Of a stretch of 64,000 bases of DNA, positions 1 through 10,738 are shown one piece after another (within the stretch, counting starts at the first letter, position 1; each line of letters begins with the position of its first letter). The stretch lies in assembly GCA_026936325.1 (NCBI GenBank), contig JAPTHN010000042.1, forward strand, positions 3,100,001 through 3,164,000, read 5' to 3'. This DNA comes from Platynereis dumerilii. Lineage: Eukaryota; Annelida; Polychaeta; Phyllodocida; Nereididae. The position numbers and the translations under genes are program-made. Below the pieces are notes generated by a model. The model was not told the DNA's origin. It saw nothing but the letters and a program-made list of their open reading frames with translations, and ran no database searches.

Positions 1-372
1 GAAGGCAGACCTGACACGAATGAGTGTCAGGTCTGCTCTGAATTAACACGAGTCCGAAGGACGAGTGTTATTCAGAAGGCAGACCTGACACGAATGATGT
101 TCATAGCTGTGAACTACACTGTTATGGGGTTTTATATATATCCTGCAATGATTTATTGGTGGTTTTACTAAATTTTAGTCTGATAACTTAAAATTCTCCC
201 AGGTCAGGTGCAGCAATTTGTTGTTACGTCACCAGCTACCTATTGTGAAGTCATGACATTAACAATCATTGCCCATTGTTCGCACAACAAAGTCAGATAA
301 TTTATTTCATTGAGTTCACAAGGATGAACTCAATGGTGTGAACTCAATGGTTTTTTCATGGTGTTCACTCGC
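1..372. repeat. Palindrome-rich repeat cut by the left window edge
   Basis: This segment is absent from the matching place in sister units near 12,790 and 19,930, so it is probably the right part of an inserted element whose start is outside the window. GCAGACCTGACAC at 5-17 pairs perfectly with 24-36 around a 6-base loop. The 24-36 arm can instead pair with a second copy at 79-91, enclosing an inner stem AACAC-GA-GTCC / GGAC-GA-GTGTT. A separate 11-bp stem lies at 308-318 / 325-335, with a further copy of the arm just after it. The family is not identified. Unit sequence resumes near 373. Confidence 0.5.
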
Positions 373-637
373 AATTGCGGGATATGACAATCTATCTCCC
401 AGGATAAAGAACTTATGTCCCAATCTTCAATACCAGAGTACAGAGTATGAGATTTAAAGAATTGTTGCGAATGGGTCAGTTGGAGTGAAAGTGGTCAGAT
501 TTTGATGATTACATAATGTAATACAATAAAACCTGCTTTGCATGAATTTTCCATTTACATGATATAATATGGGAAAGTCTTCGTGTTGTCAAGTCTTCAT
601 TGGTGATATAAGCCTTTTAACAACAACAACAAAAAGT

Positions 638-825
638 CAGTGGCGTAACTGGGGGGTCTCGATTGGAGGGGGGCACCTAGGGGGCCACGCGATTCTCGGG
701 GGGCACCCGCTATGCTAACTGTATATTTTAGCCAGAGTTGGAGAGTCCATATGGGGGGGGCACCTTTGGGGGCACAGGTCCAATATGGGGGGCACCCCTC
801 TTGCCCCCCAATAGGGACACCACTG
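638..825. mobile_element. G-rich MITE-like insertion (CAGTGG termini)
   Basis: Imperfect terminal inverted repeats begin CAGTGGCGTAACTGGGGGG on the left and, read from the other strand, CAGTGGTGTCCCTATTGGGG on the right. Sister units at 13,200 and 20,240 lack the segment. The ends resemble Tc1/mariner-type MITEs, but a TA duplication is not visible. Several runs of five to eight G on the + strand make it locally very G-rich in an AT-rich background. The short open frames across it are unsupported. Confidence 0.55.
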
Positions 826-1026
826 CAACAATTTTTGATGGGGCACCCTTTCAACCCTTTAAATATACATTACACATGTCAACTTTTTTATTCATTTATA
901 TCAATTTTTTAATCATTTGTTTCCCTCGAAATTTGAAGAAAACGACTCCTCAATTGAGAAATACACTGATGTTTATCTTGTTTGAAAGTGTGTACCCTCA
1001 CTCTGAAAAAGATCAGCAAGGTGCAA

Positions 1027-1090
1027 GGTTTATCGTGCCATGAGGTGCATTAAAATTGATTGTAATTGCTTCAGGTAATACCTTTTGTCA
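1027..1090 (+). other. Conserved core block, copy in A1
   Basis: 64-bp block starting GGTTTATC and containing CATGAGGTGCATTAAAATTG followed by GCTTCAGGTAATAC. It is nearly identical in five units (also 7233-7296, 13430-13493, 16812-16875, 20479-20542), although flanking A and B sequence has diverged much more. CAG|GTAATA fits a splice donor consensus. The role is unknown. Confidence 0.7.
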
Positions 1091-1778
1091 CGGAAGCTTG
1101 CCTTCCGGACTTCACCATTAATTTTCAGCTTAAGTGGCAATTAATTAGCCCAGATCTTAAAGGCATCAGCATTATATTTCCTTCCTGCCACGTCCTCTTC
1201 TGCCTGTATTTAGGTATTGTTGGTAATGCCATCAATTAGATCTCTACTTCATCAAAACCTGAGTACATTCCCACAAAACACCATATTTCAGTGATATGAT
1301 GCATGTCATTGAAGGTGTACTGTGTTATTTTCAGATGGTAAATATTGACAAATCAAATTTACTTTTTTTTCTGTAGCATAAAGTTGCAAAAAGGCATTTT
1401 AGACACTGTAGACTCCAACCTCCTGTGCTCATAGCAGTCTTGCACAATATTCTTGAGCATTCATTAACAATACTTCCACCCAGATTTTATTTCTTTGACA
1501 GGTGGATTGCTGTTTTTCTTTAAATTCATGTCATAATCCTGTAGTTACCCATCAATTTTGCAACAATTTGCATCACTCAACAAAAAACAGGAAGAAATGA
1601 AAAAAAACTGTATCCTGTCATGATGTCATCAATATTTTTGGTCACATGACCACATGAGAGAATCAAACAGAGCAGCTCCCTCTGTCGGAAATGAGCAGTG
1701 TCAGGTAAAAGTGGAATTCTCCCCTTAAAGGGCAGCCTGTGTGTTTGTTTAGATCCAGGGCAAAAAATGAATATATTA

Positions 1779-2706
1779 GAGGGAATCGGGGCACATTGGG
1801 ACACGAGGCAATATGGGACGGTGGGGTTTTCTTGGTTCCTGGCAAGGTATATGATATGGTAGTGCCATCATATCTTGTAATTTCACATCCTGACGTTTCT
1901 ATCGTTTTGATGACAAATTACAGCCACATGCAGAAGTATGGCGAGGAAAAGTTTGTTTTCCTACTACTAAAGTAAACATGGACGAGTTCAATTCAAACTA
2001 TTCTGTGGACAAACCATGAACAATGAGGCTTTCTCAGTGCTTGTATGAATTTGATATATTGTATCGAACAGTTATGAATTGCTATCATGATTAACACACT
2101 CACTGACCAGTGCCTGAGAAATTAGCATTTTGGTGTAAAAGCCATATCGGGGCTCATTGGGACAGTGAATTCGGGAATATTGGGACGCATTTAATATGGA
2201 AGAATTTAGCTGTCCAAGTCAATTGAATGACCTGGGACAGAACACAACGCGTATTCAGGCAAAAGTGAATAGAAGCATAGTGGATTACCACAAATTTATT
2301 GCAAAGCACTGTATGTTACTTCCATTGATGACCGCACCAAGGACAGTTTGTGTTGATTGTTTTGGACTGTTTAAAGTTATTAACTATAGGTACTACATGG
2401 TGTTAATGCACTGTGTATTGTGTTACCCACTACTAATATGTAATATCTGTTCGACATGGAGTGTTAAAATTATTTTTTAATTGATGTCCCAATGTGCCCC
2501 GCCGGGACACATTGGGACAGTCATTTTTACGACTCACATTAGGCCCTCTGCCTGTAAAAGGGTTGGTGCAATCAAGTTTATTATGCCTTGCATTTAGGCT
2601 CAATAGTATTGGTGATATTTATGCAAACTTCTGAGTTCTTCAGTGGTTTCAGCATTGAGCGAAATTAGTAGACTTTAAAAGCGTCCCAATGTGCCCTGGT
2701 TCCCCC
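1779..2706. mobile_element. Iteron MITE, family 'ATTGGGAC', long copy
   Basis: TA dinucleotides at 1777-1778 and 2707-2708 flank inverted ends of the form GGGGGAACCGGGGCACATTG (left end slightly changed). The word ATTGGGAC or its complement GTCCCAAT recurs inside near 1796, 2155, 2177, 2488, 2507 and 2683, a subterminal-iteron layout typical of transposase-binding arrays. Sister unit A3 near 21,300 has the empty site. Unit A2 carries the same insertion with its middle deleted (14257-14626). No transposase is encoded, so it is non-autonomous. The superfamily is not certain from TA plus GGGG ends alone. Confidence 0.75.
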
Positions 2707-2885
2707 TAACATAAAATTTGTGCAACTGGCTTTAAACAAATGTTAAAGATCTATGACATGCAGACACAACTAATGCTAATCTCATCATTTCAACTAAAGA
2801 AAAAGGACTTTTGGATCTTCATTAGAAATATATGAGACATATGTATGTGTTTGGCCTAAATAGTTTATGGGGATCTTATTTGTTA

Positions 2886-3823
2886 TTACAGATCTCGTAT
2901 ATGTGTGCCATGTTCCATGTGAATATATGCCATACTGACATCACTATTGGCACTCCCAGCTTGAGTGTTGATTCCAACTGCTACCAACAAGTCAGGCTTA
3001 TGGGCTGCCTAAGTGTGAATACAATTGATTAATCTGCATTCACTGGTATGGTTGTTTGATTCAGTTGGAGCAGGTGAAACTGATATGTTGGAGTCACTTG
3101 CTTGATCCATCAAGGACATTCATGTTGTCCTGTTGTGAAATTTCTCCTTGAGGGCAGCACCTTGTGGCTTTTCAGCCTTTTAGGTAAGATCTGGGCCTAA
3201 GAAACTGTTCAGAATTGATGACTGGAATGGGGATGATGGTGAGATTTTTTGGAAGTGAACGTGATGGTGTTGCATGGGCACACAAGAGGACGAGAAAAGG
3301 GGGGAGGAGGTAGTTGCTGCCCAAAAATTTGGGAAATGGCCAGACAAGAAGGCAAAAATTCAATCATCAAATAAACATTATTGGAAATCAGTGATAAGGA
3401 TGCCCCAAGCAAAACTCCCCCCCCCTTAGGTCTTAAATTCTGAATAGTTCCTGAGTATATGATTTTTGCCAAGACCGAGCAGCACATGAATACCTCTCAG
3501 ACCAACAAATGAATGTGAGAGTGAGTGAATTGTTTTGTTGTAAGTGTGCTAAAACTGATAGCAATTATACACAAAATCCCTGCATTATATATAGCTGGAT
3601 ATTGTAACTTTTGGATTTATTCAAAACATCAAACTGAATGATCAATGTTGAGCAACAATCTAACGGCTTATTGCAGATTTGTAATGGTGTGATCAGTATG
3701 GGTTCCAAGTGACACAGCTGAAACTGCGACTATACCAACTGTGAAATCATTATGCTGATACTGACATCACAAGAGCACTGTGGCAGTTGAAAAGAACATG
3801 GCACACTTGTACGAGATCTGTAA
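2886..3823. mobile_element. 938-bp inverted-repeat transposon, TA target
   Basis: TTACAGATCTCGTA at the left end is mirrored by TACGAGATCTGTAA at the right, and the match extends imperfectly (TGTGCCATGTTC against GAACATGGCACA). TA at 2884-2885 and 3824-3825 flank it. Unit A2 at 14,814 reads straight through the empty TA site. The interior has only short frames, so it is non-autonomous or gutted. The family is not recognised. A TA target would fit an IS630/Tc1-mariner-related element. Confidence 0.75.
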
Positions 3824-4762
3824 TAACATCACAACGAGAAAGTCATAAAGTTTTGGCAGAATTAAGCTAACGAGTGACCATATGAAATCTAAAGTTTTGT
3901 CTGGAAATAATTTTCTTGAAATAAACAACACAATAAGTAATGTATTTCATTTCATTTATTAGCTATATGTTGGTGCACTTCTGCAATCCTGGAAAAATAT
4001 TGATTTGAATGGAGTCTCCTCTCTCCAAATTTCCACCTTTCTCTGGGTATTTTGAGACAATTGTTGGTTAAAACAAATATGTATTTGGCTGCAGATAATG
4101 CAAGGGGATGTTTCTGCCAAAGGCACCCTCAATGGTAACACTATTTTCAGAGTTTTCCCCACACAATAGCCTCAAAAATGAACAAGACATGCCAGGTCAG
4201 CGTATAATAATTATTATGCTGGCAAACTTGAACCAGAAGTTGTCAAAAAAGCATTCAAGGTGGAAAACTTCAATAGTGTTCAATACTGTTCATGTGTATT
4301 TGGCGAAAACTTTAGAGAGAAGATTTCTCAAACCTAATTCATGAGCAAGAAGCTGGAAGAAATTGCTTAGCCAATTAGGAAAGGAGGATGACTCAGAAAT
4401 TAGGCGAAGGACTATTGAACGCATCACCAAGCGATTTAGAACGAAGTATCTTTAATGCAGTGAAAAAATCCTTTTGTATGCATCTTGTGTTCATTATTAA
4501 ATAAAAACAATGATTACATCTAGAATAGCAAAGTTGCCAAATGAGTTTCTCTTCTTTATTGAATATTATGATACACATGACATTGGTTTTTGGAATATTG
4601 TATCCATGTAAATTCCTTTAGATTTTGGAGACATTTTCAACAATATAGAGAATATCTTTCTCTCAGACATTTTGACAATCATTTTCCATCACTGCATATC
4701 AGGATTTCAGACATGTTCTTTACAGTGTAATTCTTGACGCAACTTTGATTAAACCTCAAAGG

Positions 4763-5431
4763 TAGGGTGTTTCAGTTGCCCCCAATATTTTCCGATCCAG
4801 CTTGACCTTGGTGTGGTATTGCAGTTTATATAGTTAAAGTCACATGTAAAATTTTGGCCCATTCTATAAATACCTAACTTTACCAGAATTCACTTGAAGT
4901 TTATAATGTAATTCCCCATTGGCGAACATGCAAATCCTCAAGAAATTGCAAAAACCAATGAGGAAATCAATATTTTTTTCTCAATCCATAGTTCCTGAGT
5001 CAGTTTTGGGAGAGAAATTCAAATCTGGTGTTATTTTTCGCATAACCCCACTTGCCAAGATGCCAGAAGCTGTCAAATTCGCGAAAATCTGCGTAAAATG
5101 GCCGAATTTTGGGAAATTCAACACCTTCCAGCTCAGAAGGAAAACCTGCTATAACATGGCTGATATCAAATTTGAATTGCCCTCCCAAAACTTACTTAGG
5201 AACTATGGATTGAAGAAAAAATATTTATTCCTTCATTGATTTTTGCAATATCTTCAGGATTTGCAGGTTCGCCAATGGGGAATTACATGATAAACTTCAA
5301 GTGAATTCTGGTAAAGTTAGGTATTAAAAGAATTGGCCAAAATTTTACACGTGACTTGTACTATATAAACTGCAATACCACACCAAGGTCAAGCTGGATC
5401 GGAAAACATTGGGGGCACCTGAAACACCCTA
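4763..5431. mobile_element. hAT-type MITE with perfect 8-bp duplication
   Basis: CTCAAAGG at 4755-4762 and 5432-5439 is a perfect 8-bp target duplication. Ends are TAGGGTGTTTCAG and CTGAAACACCCTA, and long imperfect inverted arms of about 230 bp make the element fold back. An 8-bp duplication with TAGGG-type ends is characteristic of hAT non-autonomous elements. Units B1 (about 9,995), A2 (about 15,750) and B2 (about 19,210) show the empty site. The 106- and 62-codon open frames inside are products of the palindrome, not genes. Confidence 0.85.
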
Positions 5432-6040
5432 CTCAAAGGGCTGCTTGAGCACATGCGTGTAAATATCTTGTGCTTTGTTTAAATTTCTTGGTAAATAAAA
5501 TCTTCTTCAAACAAGCACATTTCCATTTCAGCTAATTTCTCCATTTTACAGGCATCTGAAGATAGAATTTCTGTTGTCTTGTGTCTTGCTTCGTATTTGT
5601 ATTATTAACCATTTCAGAATGGCATATTTTAATTATAATGGCACTACGTGCATATGCTCAGTGTTGAAATTTAGTAGTCTTCATGTAAACTGGTTTTTAA
5701 GTACTCTATTGTTTTTGCAATAGGTATTCAATACCAGGAAGATATCATGAGCATATTAATACACATTTTTATGAAAATAAATCATGCAATGGGATATTCA
5801 GGCCTTTTTTGCTTATGAGGTTGCAGATTTGACATTCCAGTCAGAACATCATATTTTCCTCACTCCAATTTATGGAATGAAACAATGTTCAGCAACAAAC
5901 TCTGACAAATTCACTGTGTGTGTGTAGAGTAGAACTTAGACTAAAGTGGAGAATTTTGTTCTTTGCAAGCAGATGAATTATGCCTTCTGTTGCAAGATGA
6001 TTGATGGAGTCTTAGAATCGAGATGTTCAGATTATCCATC

Positions 6041-6736
6041 ATTGAATTAAATTGAATTTATTAATTTATATAGCGCTCCTATTTGAAAAAACATTCTAGG
6101 GGGCTGTACAATAGATAAGGATTATGATAGATTAAAATATATAAAGAAATGTAAAAACATGATAATGACTAAAATAAATAAATTACTAAAAATAATTTTA
6201 CCGCGTTAAAAACATAAATTGGTAAGACGATAAAAACTAAGATTATAAATAAATATTAACAGAATAATTGATTGAAGTGAAGGGTAGACTAAACGCAAAT
6301 AATATGAAAACAGGGATGAAAATATGATAAACCCACTGGCCACGTTTGTTGCCTATGGGTCAGTTATTTATTAAAATATTCATTGAATAGTTGAGTTTTT
6401 AGTTTCTTTCTGAAGGAGTCAATATTATTACATTCGCGTAGTTCTGATGGTAGATTGTTCCAATGATGTGGGCCTGCGACTGAGAAACTTCTCTTTGCGA
6501 AGGTTGCTCGAGTTGTTTTTGGTACTATCAGTTTAATGCCGGTATCAGAGGAAGATCTTGTTATGCGTGCTGATGTTTTTTGTATGATGAGCAGGTTACT
6601 CAGGTATGATGGTGCTGTATCATGAAGACATTTGAAGATCATAAGGAGCAATTTGAATTTACAGCGCTGTCTAATCGGTAGCCAATGAAGGTCACGCAAA
6701 GCAGATGTCGCGCTGTCATGTTTCTTGCGACCGAGA
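6041..6736 (-). mobile_element. CR1/L2-like LINE, 5'-truncated 3' end
   Basis: Non-LTR retrotransposon tail inserted on the minus strand. Sister unit B2 at 16,345 reads uninterrupted through the site, which defines the edges. ATTATC occurs on both sides, an imperfect duplication (the right copy lacks four bases). The minus strand carries the last part of the reverse-transcriptase ORF (6364 upward), then about 320 bp of AT-rich 3' untranslated region. This UTR ends in a short tandem tail of ATTCAATTTA-type words, and TATATAGCGC near the end is typical of CR1-like tails in marine invertebrates. Heavy 5' truncation is normal for LINEs. Confidence 0.85.
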
Positions 6737-6737
6737 A
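6364..6737 (-). pseudogene. LINE reverse-transcriptase ORF, C-terminal fragment
   Basis: About 124 codons of the C-terminal part of a CR1/L2-type LINE polyprotein, downstream of the catalytic reverse-transcriptase core. Recognisable family signatures are LHWLPIRQR, a KLLLMIFKCLHD stretch, FSVAGPHHWNNLP and SFRKKLKTQLF just before the stop. The frame is open to its stop, so this end was not badly decayed after insertion, but the catalytic domain and endonuclease are missing. The open frame continues about 17 codons further upstream into unit sequence by chance. It is not a functional gene. Confidence 0.88.
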
Positions 6738-7232
6738 TTATCATGTGATATATCCATCTATCATCCTGGATAAGAAACTTAAGTCTCAATCCTCATTACA
6801 AGTGTATGAAATGAAAAATTTGAGTGAATATATGTCAGTTTGAGCAAATGGTCAGATTTGGAAAATAGCATAATTTTAGAAGAAATGTTTCACCAAGTTT
6901 TTTTTTTAAGTGGATTTTTCCATAGTGTGGGAAAGTATTCATCTTTTCAAGCCTTAATTGGTGAGATCAGCCTTTTAAAAATACATGTACATTTAGTTCT
7001 CTAATTAAATCAATTCCCATGTCATATTGTCATATAACCTTATCTGGGTTGATCTAGGACATCCTTCTATCCCCCATAAATATCAAATTTTTTGATTGAT
7101 TTTTATTTGATCATTCAGCACTGACACAGCAGTAATTTGAAGAAAATGACACATAAAAAAGCGCTTCAATTAGGCCTACTGCCCTATTGCCTGGGTGGTT
7201 CCCTACACTACAAAAGACCATTAAGGTGCAAG

Positions 7233-7296
7233 GGTTTATCATGTCATGAGGTGCATTAAAATTGATTGTAATTGCTTCAGGTAATACTTTTTGTCA
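7233..7296 (+). other. Conserved core block, copy in B1
   Basis: Second copy of the 64-bp core. From CATGAGG to GGTAATAC it is identical to the A1 and A2 copies, whereas the next 60 bases differ at many positions between A and B types. Confidence 0.7.
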
Positions 7297-8177
7297 TTTA
7301 AGCTTGCCTCCCTGTCTTCAACATTAATCTTCAGCTCAAATGGCCATTAATTAGCCCCGATTTAAAAGGTGGGCCATTTCGTTTTCTTCCTGTCACTTCC
7401 TCTTCATCATACTGATCAGATATTTTATACTCAGCAGAAAGATATAGTTTCGTTTGATGCAGATTTGTTGATAACTATTAAGTGTTGCTGGTAACACCAT
7501 CCATCAGATTACTGTTGAGCCATAAAAAAATGAGTACATTCTTAAAAAACCGCATAATATGTTTGAGCATGATGATTGAGTAAAATTTTGTACTGTGGTA
7601 TTTTCAGTTGAATGACTGATAATTGTAAATCCTTAGCAGCTCAAAGCACGTTTTTTTCAAATAAATAACAAATAAGATCATGAAACATATAATCTAAGCG
7701 GTGCCATTTCAGAAAATGACCATTATTGTGCCGCAGAAATATATACCACAGAAATTCTTTGAATTGATCAAGGTAAGATACTAGTATTATCCGACTTGCC
7801 TATTACGAGAACCTCATTGTAATACCTTTCTCAAAGTTTCTGGTATGTATGTATGAGTAGAAAGATTAGTTTAAGTACCAGTCAGGTTCTACATTTTGAT
7901 ATTGCTATATTAGAAAGAGTAAAACTATGTAATGAAGTAACTTAGGTGCTTCAGGGACCACCTTAATCCTGCAGAATGTGGTATAACATTAGCTGCATTT
8001 GATTTTTCTGAGAGAAAAAGTAGCTCAGTCACCTCCATTGGATACAAATTGGGTCTGACAGTGCGACAAGGTACAGAAGTCGTGTAAGGCAATCATACTT
8101 ATGACAGCTCCGACGATTGTAGTTTCTTAATCCCTTTCTCTGTTCTCTTGACTGTGCCACTGATTCTTCTACTAGTT

Positions 8178-8262
8178 CATTTGGTAATGGGGCCTCTGGC
8201 ACAGATCTCTGAACTTCAAAGAATGTCATGCAACCGCAGGACTAGAGTCAATTCTTGAGCCT
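8178..8262. other. Conserved block 'P', copy in B1
   Basis: Block beginning TTCATTTGGTAATGGGG and containing CACAGATCTCTG and CTTCAAAGAATGTCATGCAA. Copies recur near 17,730, 23,230, 26,935 and 48,080, with a degraded copy near 45,795. It is conserved even between the young left units and the old right ones. The minus-strand frame that is open here (MTFFEVQRSV...) is not kept in the other copies. Confidence 0.6.
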
Positions 8263-8639
8263 TAAGTCACAAGATCAGAAGAAAATACCCAAGTCTGGTG
8301 CCACCATCAATTACATCATGGGGTTACCATCACATACTGTGAGTGGTTGACACTATTTTCACCAGGAAGTTAACATAATGTACTAAACTGATTAACCATA
8401 CACATAGACAATATATTATAAAGCTTGAGCAAGGATCTAGTTCCAGGCTCAAGGCTTCACGATCTTGGTTATTTGACCATCTGACGTAAAGTCAAGGAGG
8501 AGAATATTTCTTATTTTTCAAAACGATGTCTATCTTATCTTATTAAAGCCTCTATCCAGCCCAATGTCACATGAAAAATTAGTTGGAATAAAAATGACAC
8601 GAGAATATGGCAATAAATGAAAAGATGCATATAGTGCTA

Positions 8640-9072
8640 GTGTCAGTCAAAAATTCATATCTCTAGTGTCTTGGGATATATATTTTTAACCGCTCATCTT
8701 CAAAATAAAGAAATTACCAAAAAATTATAGGAGGTGTTATTGAGGGCATTCAAAACTAAATAAAATAGGGGAAAACAATTGAAATAGGTTTTGATTGCAA
8801 TAAATTTCAGTTATAATAATTTTCCAAGTGTTTGATTTGTAAAAGTCTGGTAATAAACCCTTTGCAAATGAAGGGGTCAAATACTTATTTCCGAAGACTG
8901 TTGGGATTCTTCTGCAAATATATTACATAACACTTTTTTCACTTAATTTTTGTGCATTACCTGTCTTCTAATGTTGGACCAGATCTACCAGAGAAATTTC
9001 AGAATTTTGGCGCAAGCACAAGTGCCCAAAACAGAAAATATGGTAGGGGTCAAATACTTATTTTCCTCACTG
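8640..9072. mobile_element. Tc1/mariner-like terminal remnant
   Basis: The right end reads GGTCAAATACTTATTTTCCT then CACTG, directly followed by TA (9073-9074). Read in reverse this gives the familiar Tc1-like start CAGTGAGGAAAATAAGTATT. A second copy of GGGGTCAAATACTTATTT at 8873-8890, about 190 bp inside, matches the IR/DR arrangement of long-ended Tc1-like elements. The left end is not recognisable and no transposase is present. Unit B2 has about 90 bp of ordinary unit sequence here instead, so insertion was accompanied by loss. Confidence 0.7.
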
Positions 9073-10738
9073 TATATGCTACAAATCAGTCAAACATGAA
9101 AGCATGAATGATATGGCTTCCGGCAGTGGTGTCCCGGGTATTTTTGTCAACAACCACAAGAAAGAATCAAATAGAACAGCTCCCTCTGTTGAAAATGGGC
9201 AGCATCATGCAAACGAGCAATTCCCTAAAAAGCGCTGTTTGTTTTAACTCCAGGTCAGCTGATAATAAGGAAGGCATGTCATTTCCAGCAAACTTTAAAT
9301 AGAAGTTGTCAAAAAATCATTCAAGATGAAAAACAATCAACAATGCTCATGTGCATTTTGCCAATGTTTCCGTGACTGGATTTCTCAAACTTTTAAAAAT
9401 CACATGCAAGAACTTGGTCCTAAATCATCTCTCTTATAAGAAAAAAACATTTGAATGATGGATGGATTATCACGGCTTGCCTTCCTGTATATATGCACCT
9501 GGTAGGCCAAATATGACAGGGGAGGATACTGAATTGAGGCAAAGTGCTAATGAAAGCTGCCATCCAACCTTCTTGAATTGCATTATTAACTAATACTGGC
9601 AAATTTCTGCTTTCTTTGAAATGCACAAATACACATTTTCTAGAATGTTTTTAAAATTCAATGACAGTAGGCCATTAAAAGTCAAAACATTGCTTCGAAT
9701 GAACATAATATTGTACACAATTCTCAAGATCATAATCTAGTTGATATCAAATTAAGTTGTATTTTCCGATCAGAGTTTTTCTTTTTTATTTAACATTATG
9801 ATGTGACATTGGGTTTCGAAATGCGGTAGTTGTCAGATATAAATTTGTAAAAATTTTTGACAAAAACAAAAATGAATCATTCCCCTGTCTTTACTGCAGA
9901 CATTTTAACAATGCTTTTTCCGTCATTGCAAATCAGGATTTCAGACATGTTCTTCACAAAGTGCGATTCTTGACGCAACTTTGATGAAACCTCAAAGAGC
10001 TGCCTGAGCACATGCGTGTTAATATTCTCTGCTTGGTTTCAATTACTTGGTAAAGAAAATCTTCTTCAATCTGGCACATTTCAATTTCAGCTAATTTCTA
10101 CACATGTGTCTCATGATTTGAAAGCTGGATGCCTCTTTGCAATAGACTTTCAGGAGAGCCTTTTTGTTGTCATTATTGTTTCTCCATCTATCCATTATTA
10201 ACTATTTTAAAAAAAGGATGTTTCTATCTATGTCTGCAGTATGTTAACTGTTCAGTCGTTGAAATTAATATGCTTTTAAGATTGCTAGTGAATTAAGGAC
10301 TGCGTACTTTTGTGAATTCTATTAAGTCACAGAGACCATCTTGTAGGTGTTGGCCATGTCATTGTTTGATATGTGATTTTAAGTTATCAAATTGTATATG
10401 CCATATTATTTTCATTAATCGATTTTTAACATAACATATCACTATTATTGCATCCTTTTGTATCTAATCTCACACTGTAAATTCCCTATCTGTCATTTGA
10501 TATCCATTACATGCACTTGTACCTAAGTTGTTATATTTCATACCGTTCAAAAAAGTTTGATTAATTTGCTTAACACTCACAGCATTTTGATAATTACTAC
10601 TATTGCCTTGTCTGTAATTGGGAATAGCGATGTAAAAACTTAATGTTTTTAACAGATCCGTGCAAAAAAAATTTATGTGTGCTGAGTAAAACACTGACTA
10701 AAGTGGAAACTTCTGTTTCTTGCTTGTAGATGAATGAT

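Larger units (their letters stand above)
373..5972 (+). repeat. Array unit A1 (with four insertions)
   Basis: First recognisable copy of the tandem unit. It runs from the block around 380-480 (TATGAGATTTAAAGAATTG) through the conserved core at 1027-1090, the block near 1,590-1,760 (AGCAGCTCCCTCTGTCGG), the block at 3,930-4,340, and the TTCAGACATGTTCTT block near 4,710. It continues after a hAT MITE to the boundary motif GATGAATTATGCC near 5,970. Insertions at 638-825, 1779-2706, 2886-3823 and 4763-5431 explain most of its extra length compared with A2 (about 3.5 kb). No open frame in it is shared as protein with the other units. Confidence 0.8.

Noticed and set aside
1027-1160. Spliced-leader RNA gene suggested by CAG|GTAATA in a tandem array
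   Set aside because: No convincing Sm site at a constant position in all five copies and no stable conserved stem; kept only as a weak possibility behind the core-block finding.
4919-5239. 106-codon open frame with an overlapping opposite frame
   Set aside because: Lies entirely in the palindromic arms of the hAT MITE; both frames follow from the inverted repeat.
8029-8229. Minus-strand peptide MTFFEVQRSV..., also at 17592-17786
   Set aside because: Shared by only two young units. The copies at 23,230 and 26,935 are shifted by the G-run length, and the changes between the two are mostly amino-acid-altering.
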